Positions 10,851 to 23,710 of a DNA stretch of 64,000 bases are shown piece after piece. The notes under the pieces are model-generated. The model was given only the letters and a program-made list of their open reading frames with translations, searched no databases and was not told the origin of the DNA. The number at the start of each line of letters is the position of its first letter. The first letter of the stretch is position 1. The DNA lies in contig LUCM01008823.1 of the NCBI GenBank assembly GCA_008360955.1, forward strand, positions 91,702 to 155,701. The letters run 5' to 3'. Source of the stretch: Fasciolopsis buskii (Eukaryota > Platyhelminthes > Trematoda > Plagiorchiida > Fasciolidae). Both the position numbers and the translations under genes were made by a program.

Positions 10851-13800
10851 TGAGCACATTGTATTTCTTCAGGAACAAATGCAACCTTATAGTTTTCAAC
10901 CGTAACTTCGTCGTAATTCCGAAACAGTTTATCTTATGGTATCTATATCCAACAAGTCGTTAATTAATCGTGGAAGCGATGCGCAGTTATTTCACCCCGA
11001 ACTGGAGCACGAACTCGGAATAATGAGAAGAGTATCATGGCCGTTCGACTATCTGAAGGGGTTCTCGATGATCTACGTCACATCAGCATCGCAGGATACA
11101 GTGCCTCTGTCTGTCACTGGAGCGTGTGCCTCGGTTTTCAAAGTTTGGTCTGCCGTTGTTGCTGAATGCCGCAATCATCTAGAGTTACCTACCCGAGATA
11201 CCCTAACTGAATAGATGACATGGCACCTAACCACACTTTTCATATAACAGATCACACTTCTTAACAGGTCGACCAGCCAACACACTGTCTATCGATCCCC
11301 ATAATGTTTTGGGGGGGTCCATGTTTACTTCGCTCTGAATAGTCGTTAGGCGTGAAATGGGTAAGACCGTTTCTCTCCCATTCTTTCACCCTCTAGGGAG
11401 AGTAACCATAGTTCAGAAGCAGCAGAATTTTTACGACGTTCAAAATCCACCGACAGCAGTAGCCGCAACCCACAGCACCAAATCTGGTAGTTCTTTTATG
11501 TAGACAAATAGGCTGACTAATCGAACAAGTATAAGGTGCGAAATGTTGAAAGTAGGGGAAAAACAAGCAAACAATTAAAGTAGATAACAATATTCAGTCT
11601 GTTTGTAGTTAATGGTTCCCAGTGAAAGTCTACTATTATCGTTCGTCTCACAATCCACAGGTTAAGCTAGACAGCAGAAATTAAAAAACCCACATTTTGT
11701 TCGGTCAGAGTGGCCCAAAGGCACATACACACCGCATGCAAATTGTCAGGATTTTTAACTGAGTCCAAGGCGTGGGGAGAGGGTGAGCTTATCAATGGTT
11801 ATCGTGAAGTGAAAAATAAAATCAGACAATTCTTTTGGTGAAAAAACTGTGATTAACCACGACTAGCACTATCATCTATCATTTTTTAACCCATATTTAC
11901 CGGCTTTTAGAAGTTAGAAGTGGATCAGATTCAAACAACAAATAAAAGGATGTTGGTTGGAGAAAATCTAAGTTGAATAAACCAGCCAATGAAGTCCAGT
12001 TTCTGCTAGGAGACGCTGTACGCTCATAGTAACTCATTGAAACTAACTATAGTATTAGGGGATGAAATTCAATAGCGCAAACAATAGGAGATTAATAGGA
12101 ATTCGTCATGCAAACTGGCTGTAGACGACAAAACGGTTAAGCAATAGAAAGTGTTAAACGTCTTCCATCTGGTTATCCTGATTTTAATCATTAGATGCGC
12201 GACACACTGGCACACCTAGAACGGGATTTCTATAGATTCTTAATGCCCTCTTGCTACAAAAAACAAAACCAAGTTCACAGCTATTTTCACGTCAATAGAA
12301 TCAATGAAACGGATGAGAAATCTAGCCAAGTAGGAGTTCAGAATTTCGGAAAATCAAACGTTTTCCAAACGTTGTTGTCACTGAGTTTAACATCGTGATT
12401 ATAAATGTCTTTTTGGCAGTCAAGGAGAGGTTAAATCGCCTCTGTAGACGCTATAACAACAAACAATTTAACGTAGTGACCATTGGCTACCGACTGGCGA
12501 AGTCTCCAAGGCTGGTGATTAAACGTTTGTTAATATGAGCGCAAAACTCAACGATCACAAAACCTTGAAATCTATCAGGTTATGTTAGAAAATATACTAA
12601 TATTAAAAAAATTTGCAGAATATGGAGACCACTGGTCATCTGCTTCTCAGGTTTCCATCTGGAGCAAATTGACCTAACATGACCGTAAATAAAACCACGA
12701 GAAACCACTGTTGTCAAAATTCAATTAATGTGAACTGCATTAAGTTGAACACATTTCTCCGTGAACAAGAAGGACCACGGCACAATTAACACTGTCCTGA
12801 TCCTACCTCCACGCACAGGCTGGCGTCACTGACGGGAAGCAAATACAGAGCAATTTACTGGACCATAAGCTTGAAGAGAGGGAACAAATTGGTAGACGAT
12901 AATCGTCAATAGGAAAAGTACAAATTCGAAATGCCAAACAACTCAGCACTACTTGACAGACAGTGATGTGAGCCTTTGTGAAGCTGTCAAATCATATCCA
13001 AGGTGTCATCTGTAGTATGTGTTACGTAAGCAAGCTCAGATTGAAAGGGAAAGTTGTTAACTCCAAGACTACTGACATCATTTTGCCTTCTGTATAAAAC
13101 GGCATAGCATGGCGGCAGAAGGGTTGGCTGAATTAACTAGTGAACTTAGCGTCGTCTCCTCGCAAACAACCAAAGAAAGAGCATGAATATTCAACTTGAT
13201 GGACATCATATTTTCAAGGTGTTAGATTAGTCAATAGTTTCATCTGCTTTTGTGAAATGGATGCCCGCGAATGTGATTAGTTGGGGGCGCATCGTTGTGC
13301 TCTTGTGTATGCATTGTTTCATCAAGCCCAGTTCAATTAATTCATCTCAAGTTTCTCGACTTTTATCGATAGCTAATGGAGAAATAGGCTGAATGCATAT
13401 CGCGCTGCCCGGAACCCAGCAAACAGTTGATAGAATTCATTTTTCCAATCCGTTAGCTGATTGTAAATTGGTTCCGTTATTTCAACAGAGACAGTGTTTC
13501 TGTTCTATTACAGCGCAGAACTCAACCGATATAAAGCATAGAAAATAAGTTAACGGTGTTTGACTTTCTGCCAGTTTTTGCTTCGGGCTTTATCATCGTG
13601 TATTCGCAACCCGATTTCACTGCTTCGGCATGCGCGGCCTTTGTGAAACAAAATGTTTTTTCGGGATCTGCACAACCCGAGTCCTAAGGACCGCAAAGGG
13701 GAGAGCAACTTATTTCGGCGTTCCACATAAGCATCTGTTTGTTACATCGTGCAACCCAAGCGGGCCTCGGGGTATTTTCCAAATCGAATGTCGTATTCAC

Positions 13801-15019
13801 ACCAGCACGCGCATACACACTCGTAGGCCCACATTTCTCCAACGCGGTTCCCCGGTTGATTTCCATTGCGTTTTCCCCCACACCCGCTCAGGTTCACCTG
13901 TACCGAGTCATAATCTACCCAGTCCAATGACTGCGCAAAGTTGGACCCGCAATCGCAATATGATTAACAAACATGGATAAGTCATACACACATGCAAAAA
14001 CAAATTTACCAAATTCCCAATAAATGAATTCATACTGGACCACGAGTAACTGGTGATTTCTGCCCTCATATGTGTGGAGCGTAGGGGTGGGATGGGGGTG
14101 GGGATAAGGATAAGGTTCACCAAATCGAATCCGCACAATGTGCGAAAAAGGCTGAAAAGTTCTAAAATTGGATGTCAATGGATTACGAAATGGTTCGCAT
14201 GCATGCATTGGTGTGAACACGAACGTAAAATTTCAATGAGATTTAAGAAATTGCACGAAAATTTTGGTGCCTTCCGATCATGCCTCAACTTCATTTGTGA
14301 AGAATGCGAAATTGTATCCATGACCAATTGCATAGGTATCGGGAACCACGAAATACCTTTGTTTTCTGCGGGATCTAACACCTCTAAGCCTCGTGTTCTT
14401 TGGCTCTGGTAGAGTTATCAACGAAGGCGAGTAATGTTTGTGCGATTATCCGATTCCCTGCGTCAACAGTTATTTTAGATGACTTGCGGACACAGGATGG
14501 TTCATGGAAAGGCAGTTTCGTTTTCGTTAGCAGACTGTATATCTGCATCTTGCCATTTAGTTGTGTTGTGGGATCGAGAGGCATCGAATATTTGCCATGA
14601 AATAACCGTCGGTCGTAAAAATTCGATTTACAAGATTGTTTATCTGACACTTTTTGGGGCTGGAAATCGGCTTGCATTAGCCCCTAACTGGTAACGGCTC
14701 ATACTCATTGAGCCTCATGTGACCGGTCAGTCTTTTTGTAGGCTTTGCCAGTGTCGCTCAGTTCGTTTTGCCTATCAGTTTGCGTGTTTTGAAAAGCCTT
14801 TGCAACTAATTAGACAGACCGTTCCGTATTTCGACGACCCGTAATTTCTTCTGAGTGAGCATAATCAGATTTGAGGTTTTCTTACATCAAACTGGGCGAC
14901 ACTCACCAGCTTTTAGCGAAACCTAAGGTATCACGAGAACGAAATTAGTCTTCAAACCTATCCAAATATAAGCTTCCTTTCGGCTGTACGCATGTTTTCA
15001 CGCATTTTTTACTTATTTG
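10851..15019. other. Intronic stretch, no gene recognised
   Basis: The area 13620-13980 is GC-richer and open in several frames on both strands, and so is 14384-14694. Openness on both strands suggests base composition rather than coding. No domain is recognised and no RNA gene is seen. Confidence 0.4.
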
Positions 15020-15190
15020 TTTAGTTGGTTGACTCGGTTTTTGGGTAGTTAGTTAGCCAGGTAGAGTTAGCTGGTCACTAAGTTAATTAATTACCTAGTT
15101 AGATAGGTAGTTAGGTGGCCACTTAGTCAGCCAATTAATTAATTTAACGGTCAGTTAGTCATCTGGTTATATAGTTAATTGGCTGCTAAT
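15020..15190. repeat. Degenerate TTAG/TAGT-type cryptic tandem repeat
   Basis: The stretch is built from GTTAG, TTAGTTAG, AATTAATT and CCAGG-type words (for example AGTTAGTTAGCCAGGTAGAG and TTAGATAGGTAGTTAGGTGG). It is clearly simple-sequence derived but has no fixed unit. It is not a TTAGGG telomere array. Confidence 0.75.
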
Positions 15191-15670
15191 TCAGTGAATC
15201 CAGACACATCTTTCAATCATTCGTGAATAAACTGTCAGAGGAATCAACACTGATGATAGTAGAAGTATGCTGTCACTAATCACTTGTCGATAGAAATTAA
15301 GTGCTCATCGATTAATATGGAAAATGATCTCAGCAGAGAAGAAACCTATTATCTATCATCAAAGGGCGGACTGAAGTTTCGTTGGCATGCTTGCGGTTAA
15401 TCCTTGATTATTCTCATCTCAGAATGCCTTTCAGTTCAATTTCTACTTGGAGTGATTTAACAAAGTTTAGAAATGTTCAACGAATTTGAATGTTAATGAG
15501 TTTCTTAGCTGAGATTCACCATTTTCAAAGTTTTGCTGTCCTTGAGCTTGCCGTTTAAGTTTAAATTCCAAACCCTGCAACCGGGAAACTTCAAAAATGT
15601 CTGGAAATCTTTAAGATATTGTACATACGGTTTTCACTTTTCAGGACCCGGAGGAAAACCCATCCCTCAC
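15191..15670. other. Intronic stretch, nothing recognised
   Basis: Ordinary AT-rich sequence with no motif or ORF of note. Confidence 0.4.
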
Positions 15671-15891
15671 AGGAGCAGGAGATCAAAATAAATGTAATTC
15701 AGTTTGGCATAAATCCATAAATTTTGCCTATCAGGCAAAAGGTAATCATCGGCATTGAACTGCTCGATTGCAAAATGGATCAGGCCGTCCTTATTGGCCA
15801 TTTGACCGGCCACAGCTCTTTGGCACTCGGCCAGACCGTTTCAGCGGAACGAACCGATGAATGTGGGCGGAGCAATCTGGCTTGGGTCGGC
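15671..15891 (-). pseudogene. Possible decayed exon or retrocopy, family not recognised
   Basis: On the minus strand this GC-richer island of 221 bases begins just after a TTTACAG acceptor-like site (AG at plus 15892-15893). It ends at a GTGAGG donor-like site (plus 15665-15670). The frame reads ADPSQIAPPTFIGSFR, then a TGA (plus 15841-15843), then NGLAECQRAVAGQM, DGLIHFAIEQFNADDY and a hydrophobic end. Codon texture and flanking splice-like sites suggest former or real coding sequence, and the one stop suggests decay. I do not recognise the family. It shares the netrin strand but does not resemble any netrin domain. Confidence 0.35.
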
Positions 15892-15893
15892 CT

Positions 15894-17964
15894 GTAAATG
15901 AAAATACTTAATCTTCACGTCAGTTGCAAACTGTCGAGATTTCCGGCCGCACCATGATCAAATCAGTCTCTTCTGTAATCTCGTAAATATGAAAATGTAA
16001 TTCTGAGGTATACGTAACATAGATTGTAATAATGAATTGCAGGTCTCCGTGTCCACCTCGGTGGTCAGTCTATCTTCTGGCTTCGCAGAAAAAGGAAATC
16101 ATTCAGTCAAATTTGTATTGGGATTGGACTATTACTGTGACCATTTTTCTAATGCTTGAATAAACATGCCAAATGCATGCAATGATTCCAAGGCGCCCGC
16201 TTCTTTGTCGTCACCAAAACGCGGTGCTATAGAGCACTGTTCCTAACGCACTGTTTTCTTCAAAGCTCCTTGAGAGAAACGGTAAGTTGCTTTGAACGAA
16301 GACATTAGCTAAAATGAATCTTTAGACGGTCATTTTTCCTCAAAGCACTTCATCGTTCCCCTCAAATAAAAACTTCAATACAGACCAGTGAAAACTATCA
16401 CGGATGCTACCGTTTTCACTGAAGAGCAAGTTCAATTTATCACAAACAGATATAACAACCAAATAAGTTTAAAGTGTTATTCATGTGGTGAGAAATGCTT
16501 ATTTTGGAGTCCGTTAAATGTGAATGTGTCACGTGAAGATTCTCGTTTAAAGTTACGCATTTACAGAAAAATGTTTAACAATGCTGCGTTCTCTTTCACC
16601 GTTTGCTGCCATATACTTCTACGGTATGAGAGTATCAGATTGCTCATATATGTATGCATTCAATCTACGTTTCAGAATGGTTCTGGATAAAACTGTGCAT
16701 GAGCTATAGAAGTGATCCTTGAGAATCATCCAGAGCGAGCAGCTGCTCTCCGCTGGGAAATCTTTTTATTAATAATAATTGTTATTATCTTTTACTTAAT
16801 TCCGTCGCCCTAAATCAAGTGTTCTGGATAGAATCGACGGCAGTTCAACAGCTCCCAAGTGTAGAGCGCCTTGCTATTTCTCACTGCTGTCTATTTTCGC
16901 TCAATGAACTCCATATATAGCCAAGTATCCTATCTGATTCGGATAAAATGATGGGCATGAAGATCGGGCAAAGCCAACCAGGAATATCCAGAGTGGAGTG
17001 TTGCTGGCTAGATTCCATCTTCCTCGTATAGCCCAGGCTGAATACTTGCAAAAAGCCTGACTGTTTACATGGATAAACATATAATGAGCACTAAATGGTC
17101 TAAAACACGTTGCTTGTGCACGGGGAACCCATATTTAGTAAGCGGTACTTTGGACGAGGTGCATAGGTTGCGACTGAAGAATTCCTATGTGCATAAAATT
17201 GTCGTATCGTTTGACTTATTTTGGCGGTTCATTTTACAAAAGGCTATCAAAATGACGTTAACCCGTTCTGCTGCCAGTAAATTAGCAACAAATTATCCTT
17301 GTTTTTGGGTGCATTTCGGATATAAAAGGTCCTAGATATACTGGGGTTAGCTGATGTAGCTTATGCTGCTCTCTTCCTAACTGATCTGCGAGATTGCCAC
17401 GGCGTTCAAACGTTTTCTTTTCTCTCCACAGCACGCCATTCTTGGTTAGTGGGCCGCATCGGTTCAGTCGAAGATATTGGTAATGACCGTAACAATTTTG
17501 CTGCTAAGATTGATGGTGAACATGACGATGGAGTGAGTTTTTGTATGTAAGCTTGAGTTGAACGGTCACATGCCTCCGAAAACCACTTTGGACTACAAAC
17601 GCTAACATTAATATGAATGTCCTACCATATGAGCGATAAGATTGCTGATACCTTATACCACCTTGATTTGTATTTTTTAAATGTTTGCCACAGTTTAAAC
17701 TTCATTTTCTACCAGTTAGGGTGAAAAATGAAAATGATCCTTTGTTTGAAGTCATGGCAACTTGAGAATAATGACGCTTTCAAATCTAGATCACACCTGA
17801 TATTCCACCAAGTTCTACCCTGAACCTGCTTCCGTTTGCAACGCGGTTTCGAAACGGAGTTGGTGTGAAACAAAGAGTGTTTTGTTTTCTAGCTTTGGCC
17901 AAACGGAAAAGCATTTTGGAATATTTTGTTGCTTGACAGAACTTTGCAAACTATTATTTCTTCA
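15894..17964. other. Intronic stretch, no gene recognised
   Basis: A plus-strand open frame of 100 codons (16388-16690) begins with a real ATG-like context but has no known domain. Nothing else is seen. Confidence 0.4.
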
Positions 17965-18120
17965 TTGACCGACCGTGGTCAAGTGGTGAAAATCATGGTC
18001 TTGCGGGTACGAATATGCTGGGTTCAAGCCCTTCTACCTTCATTCGGTAGCTTAAGGTTGGTCATGAGCAACAGCCTGAAAAACGACTTATTTTGTTACA
18101 TCGTTTATAAAGAAAGTTAG
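17965..18120 (+). mobile_element. tRNA-derived SINE-like unit
   Basis: Box A-like TGGTCAAGTGG at 17976-17986 and box B-like GGGTTCAAGCC at 18020-18030 are 44 bases apart, as in tRNA-derived promoters. A non-tRNA body follows and ends in an A-rich TTTATAAAGAAAGTTAGG tail. The same box A appears in the unit at 51590-51725 on the opposite strand. Confidence 0.6.
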
Positions 18121-21100
18121 GAAAGCGCAATGACTTGGTAGTTTTATTAGTCCTACTTTCTGGATAAAACTCTCTTCTTTCATTATTAGAGACAATTAGT
18201 TGGTGAGTATTTGGATTAAGCAATTTTCTTAACGGAAAGCGGAAAACGGAGAAACTGAGGGAAGGACGGTGACGGAAATTCCTGGTCTAGTGATCTACGT
18301 CCTCGTGTCACTGTGACTGATCACCACAGAAATCGAATTCAGGTGAACCTGTCAGCCATGTTTGCACAACTTCTCCCGGGCTGGGATTTTCACAATTCCG
18401 AATAAGTTGATTTACCGACCACATCAATCATCGTGATTACATTGGGTATGAAGATGCAAATAAGAAAACTTACTCGTTTCTCACCAAGATAGTCAGCGAG
18501 TAATATGAATGTTTCGATTAGGCCTACCTGATGAATGTGGGGATGCTCGCGTGTGCTGTGCGTGCATGTGTGTGTATGTGTGTGTGTGTGTAACTCAAAG
18601 ATGTTGACAGCTGCTACTAGTGCGACCGAAAACGATGTGTGGTGTACCTAAGGTCCAATTTCCATTCTACTGTACACCATCTCCCCACTCGTCGAAAGCT
18701 CTGGTCAATGATCAACAAAGGATGACCAACGTGACTGCATATCTTTTCATGTAATCGCTCGTTAGTTTGTGTGCAACGGCAGATTCTTAGCGGAGCTATT
18801 TTACAGTGGAAGGAAAAAGCCTATAGACTACTGAAAATCGAATAGCTTTGGTAAATGGTTCTGAAAGAGTCGAGTGTGGTTTTTTCCAAGGCTGAAGATA
18901 TGCGGAAAGCGATAACGATCCACTGAGACGAAATAATCATGAAACAACCAATTTACCCTGCGGTAAACTACTTAAAGCCTCTGCCAACGTGCCGGTTCGA
19001 GTAGGAGACAGTCCCACATCATCAGATGCTCCGTCTTTCTGAGCCACCAATAAGTATCCGAAATAATGAGTTTGAGTCATACAACGAAGTGACTTTTACT
19101 GCCATTAATTTAAGTTATTAATAGTTAGTCAGGGGATCAGTCTGCAAACAGCTTTATGGTTATGGGTCACTAGCGGTTTATATCAGCACATCTGACTCCG
19201 TTTTAATGGATGCTATCCTCACCCAGAAAAGATATACGGGTGTCGCATAATAAAGAAAAGAAATTATGTTGATAACGGTTATAACTATTTTTACTAAATA
19301 TTTCAAATCACCTATTTTGTGAATTCCTTTAACGCATCTTTCCAGGGGGAGTTTTCAACCACATGGTTTATCGATCTATGCGTACAGACTAACTGTTCAT
19401 AACTTTAACCTATGTGTTCCCAGGAAACAATCGAAAACCAAAGGAAACTGAACAATTGCAAGTGGACTGCAGACTACTGACGGTGGTCAGGCAAGTGAAG
19501 TATCTGTCATCCCAAAAAGCTCGGATGCTTGATTCCCTCCTCCACAGGTCACATTGATAGTAGTGTCCAGCTGGCGGTCTCTGATCTCCGCCTGATCTAC
19601 TGGGACTTTGTGTGGTTTTGTGCCAATCTAGGATTCAGAGTCGTGTTGTCAACCCTAACGTAATAGGCTCGGGTGGCTATAGGACATGCCACTTCCACTA
19701 CATTCATAATGGAAAAATCGGACGATAGTGCACATACACAAACCGCCCATATTTGTTCAAAGTGACCAGGCACGTCAACTCACAGGATTCCGATGGTATT
19801 CACACTTGAGTTATCTCTTGGGGGGAATAGTAATTCGGCAGTGTGAAAGAGGTTCACAATCATTTTTATTTAGTGGTCAAACGAATGTTTTATCCATCAT
19901 GATGGACACTGTCCCTCGTTTCCTACAGTTATTTATATACGGAGTACAGTTGTTAGAATTCACTAGCCTGATGATGTAGAAAACGATTAATGGATTACTG
20001 AAAAGTACTTTCCCTAAATGCTGACAGATTGACAGCTCATTAACGAATCTCGAATTTGAATACGAGCATCAAAATGAAGGCACAATCAATAGATTCCTAT
20101 ACACTTATCTGATTTATTTGAATTACTGCACCCGACAGGCATTTACTGGAAAAGTTTCTTTTGATTCTCTATTCTGCCGGTATTCGGCCGTGTATTTACA
20201 CTCATTTTTACTTAAAAACGCAGCCAACAGGGGATATGTTTTAGCTGTTCGGGTAGAAGATTCAAATTCCCAGCAAGTTATTCCACCGTGCAGTGTCGTC
20301 ATCCCACTAACCATTTTTAAGTCATGGAAGAAAGCCTGTAGAATTTTCCCGTTTTTTTTGGAAATCAACTGTGCCTATCTAAGTAGCCCGAAATGAGAGG
20401 CAAACCTTGGACTAACCGTTATGAGCATAACATCCTAGTCATTGTATTGACCCGGTTGGCTCTGGGCGACCCATTGAACTTCCTGAACAGCATGATGTGG
20501 CACGTCTGTTACTCTTTTTTTTAACCCCAAGCTGCCTCTCATCGTAATCGCCTACCAAGACAAAGGAATTTTAACACCTTTCTCCTACATCATACTCAGT
20601 TAATCCAAAAAAATAAGAACAAGTAATTTATGCCATATCTACGCAGGATATTTTAATAAGGACACACGAAAAGCGGAGCATGGATATTAGAAACGAAGGG
20701 GACAGAGAATTTCATGTTCCGAGCTAAACTGTTTCCGTGCTGCTCTCAGCCATTAGCATTTAGTGACAGGGATCTTGAGGTAATGAACAAATCTACGGTT
20801 TTACTGCCCTCGGGTTGTATGACTGATCACGAGCATTCTACTGATAAAGTCAGTGGATTGCATTTCTCAAAACCCCAAAAAGAACTCTAAAAATTGAAAT
20901 TTCATTGTCGCTTCCAAGACAGACTAACTTGCATTTATGAGGTGCCAATAAAAAGGTAATTTAGTAACTAACAGCTTACAGGAGAACATGTAAAACTTGT
21001 TATCCGTAGATTTTGTCGGGATTGTAGAAGCAGCATGCGAACTGTACTTATTGCTTGTGTGTGGGAGGGAGAGCTGGTCTGAGAGTCACTGGTACCAAAA

Positions 21101-23299
21101 TTGGCAGAAAACCTAACCCTATAATTTCGCCATGGACTAGAGATGGTGAACAGTCGAGTGACAGCCAACCGCCGTCTATCATCAAAATGAACGTGGAATC
21201 TGGGTTACGAACAATTGACGTTTGACGTACTCGAAAGCTCGATCCAATTGGGGATCGCCGATCGGTTGCAACACTTCGAAGACTTCGTCGAATAAATGTG
21301 AAGCAGAAAAACCGAATAAATTACGATATTTCATACGACGCCTCACCAATCACTTGTGTGATAATAACGAAGAAGATGACTTAGTGGAACGGATAAGACG
21401 CAACGTGACGATTCATATTTCCTAGATCGAGAAACGCTGTAAAGAAATAGAACGTACACTTATTCAAAGGCTGCCGAATGTTTATGATGTTTGTGTAGAT
21501 GAAGCACTATTAAACAGTTGGTAATTGTGGAGGGAATTCATGCAATGACTAGCCACTTGTAAAAGGCTAGGCTTCGGTTGCTCCGATCTTCGTTTACCAC
21601 GATAATTGTTTCTTGGACAAAATATAATCATTTAAACGAAAAAGTTTATGTTCACCGGCAGAGTGCCCAGAATGAATGCTCTTTAAATGCCAAAAGTTTC
21701 TTAGAGGTTATGACATTGAACGAGAATCCTACATTTGCATATTTGGAACTGATGACCAGCCGGGCTAGGTGAGGTTATTCCGAGTAGCGAAAGCTAATTC
21801 GAAAAGGTGATTTGTACCTTGTACTGGGAACTACTAAATATTTTCTGGTCGAATCGAAGTAAATGGAAAGTCACCACAGCTAACAGTGGACCGGAGGAAT
21901 ACATTAATTACTAGACACCCGTAACGTTTGGACACTTAAAATGTGATTATTAGTTCAAAGTAACAGCAACTATCGATAGGACATATAGGCAACATTAATT
22001 GCCGTTGCTTATGCCAGATAAAAGTTTCCGGTTGTGATGCCAGTAAAGAGGGACCTGGTTAACTTTTGGAATATAAACAATAAAGCCTTAATATGGTTGT
22101 CTGTAAACAGTATGCGTTTGTGTAATGTGTACTTTTTTGAAACGCAACGAAGCGCCGATGTCAATCTGGGCCACTCTCAATGCAACTTGCCCTTGACCGA
22201 TAGAAAACTGTTTCCCACCAATGTTACGGCCTCTCAGCAGTAAGTCATCACAAATGAATTCGGAAATGGAAATCTGTCTATAAATGCACTAGTGGGTGGC
22301 GCACAGAAAGTGTGCTAAAATAAAAGCAAATCACCATTCTACTGTAGATTGGCCAGCAAACCCGTCGTTGGCTCCTTAATGCTGAAATCACATAATACTC
22401 AGTAACTTCGGTGGCATGCTTACTTTTTGCTTTCTTCATGTCCAACATCCTCATCCATTTTTTTTAATCTCCATAAACAAACCCCGTGGTGCACTCGAAT
22501 TGTACTGATCCTATGGGATTAATTCTCTTCGCACCCTTTCATTAGCTTTCTTCCTCGTTCACTCTATCTCTGTCTCTGTCTCGAGAACATTCAGTCTTTT
22601 TTCAATAGGTAGTAAACGTCAGAAATCGTATACAAGGCGAATTCACTCGCGCTTCGCGAAATCGAACTCTGGGTTTGATCGGTTCGGGATTGCAAATCTC
22701 AAAGAGCAGCATCACCATACAAATTCCCCTTCCTGGACATGACGATTTTTTCAGAAAGTCTTTGATACAACTTCCCACATTAATCATACCATGACTTTGT
22801 TTCTTTCTGTGTGTATTTGTATGTGCATGCATGCCTGTGTGCATATGGATGCATTCACCCAGAGCGTCTGAATTTGTCGTTTAGGTCAGGATCGTGTGAA
22901 TGTACCTTCGCAGTTTTGTAATTAGATAAGTCAAATCATGTGAACAAAAGAATGACAATCAAATCCCAGCCACCTGGAATAGTGAATCGATTAATGGATA
23001 TTTCATCATTCTTTTTGTTGTTCACTTTTTATCCTAATAGGAAACTATGATTCTCTTAAAGTCGTAAGAAGTCGCGTGGGGTTCGAAAATCAATTAGTCA
23101 ATGAAAATAGCGTCCTGGAAATAGTGTAGTACAGTATAAACACACATTACTGGAACGTAATTAATACAATAAACACATGAATACTACTAGAAATATTCGG
23201 TTTGTTTGTACTGTTGAACCTGCACTAGACCAAAAGATTGAAGAGGATTTCCGACAGCCGGTACCATGAGACATGTAGGGACGTCGAATCTCATGAGTT
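18121..23299. other. Intronic stretch, no gene recognised
   Basis: It contains the TG microsatellite at 18551-18592 and a short TG/CA-rich patch near 22800-22850. The small open frames (for example 20118-20396 and 21222-21425) show no domain or family motif. Confidence 0.4.
18551..18592. repeat. (TG)n microsatellite, imperfect
   Basis: A TG-rich run with TGCG and TGTATG interruptions, ending in eight uninterrupted TG units. Confidence 0.9.
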
Positions 23300-23400
23300 A
23301 AGCACGGCTGGCAAGTCGGACATTCTCAAAAAGCTTGTGGTTGTGCGGTTCGATTCTCTGAAGAACAAGGTAGCATAAGTCTAACCACATAAATATCGGT
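23300..23400 (+). mobile_element. tRNA-derived SINE-like unit
   Basis: Box A-like TGGCAAGTCGG (23309-23319) and box B-like GCGGTTCGATTCTC (23345-23358) have a spacing of about 36 bases. Flanks are not tRNA-like, so a SINE head rather than a tRNA gene is the better reading. It lies just beyond the 3' end of netrin exon 1, on the opposite strand. Confidence 0.5.
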
Positions 23401-23710
23401 ATTCAGTTAATAGTGACTAATTTTTTACATGATTTAGACAAAAGTCCAGTGAATTATCAAGTGGAGTCATTTGGGTCAAAGTCTGATTATCCAGTCATAC
23501 AGATGATCTTTAGCTGAATTATAGTACAGTAATGCCCGTATAGTTGACAATTTTAATAAGTAGGTGCTATGAAAACCACGGTATTTTACAAACCTGTCAA
23601 TAACTGGTCACCTTACTCAGTTAGCCTCTGCAAAAGTATCAAGAATTAGTCTTGTTCTGCAGGCGAAAATCGAGGGCCAAAGAGTACTTCATATCTTAAA
23701 CGTGACTTAC

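Larger units (their letters stand above)
251..23710 (-). other. Netrin intron 1 (about 23.5 kb)
   Basis: The intron is bounded by donor GTAAGT (plus 23705-23710) and acceptor AG (plus 251-252) after a long pyrimidine tract. Both sites are seen directly, and the join is supported by frame and by the cysteine pattern across the LE1/LE2 junction. It holds RTE-like fragments (1890-3700, 5540-5830), SINE-like units, a degenerate TTAG-type repeat and microsatellites, all annotated separately. Small additional exons cannot be excluded, but none is needed to complete LE1-LE2. Confidence 0.85.

Noticed and set aside
13630..14220. Cluster of open frames on both strands
   Set aside because: All frames are open because of local base composition. 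None shows a motif or splice-consistent structure.
15020..15190. Interstitial telomere array
   Set aside because: TTAG words are frequent but TTAGGG is absent as a repeated unit.
23646..23710. Last 21 codons of the 499-codon netrin frame as protein
   Set aside because: They follow a perfect GTAAGT donor and replace the conserved LE2 sequence found at 62-250, so they are intron read-through.
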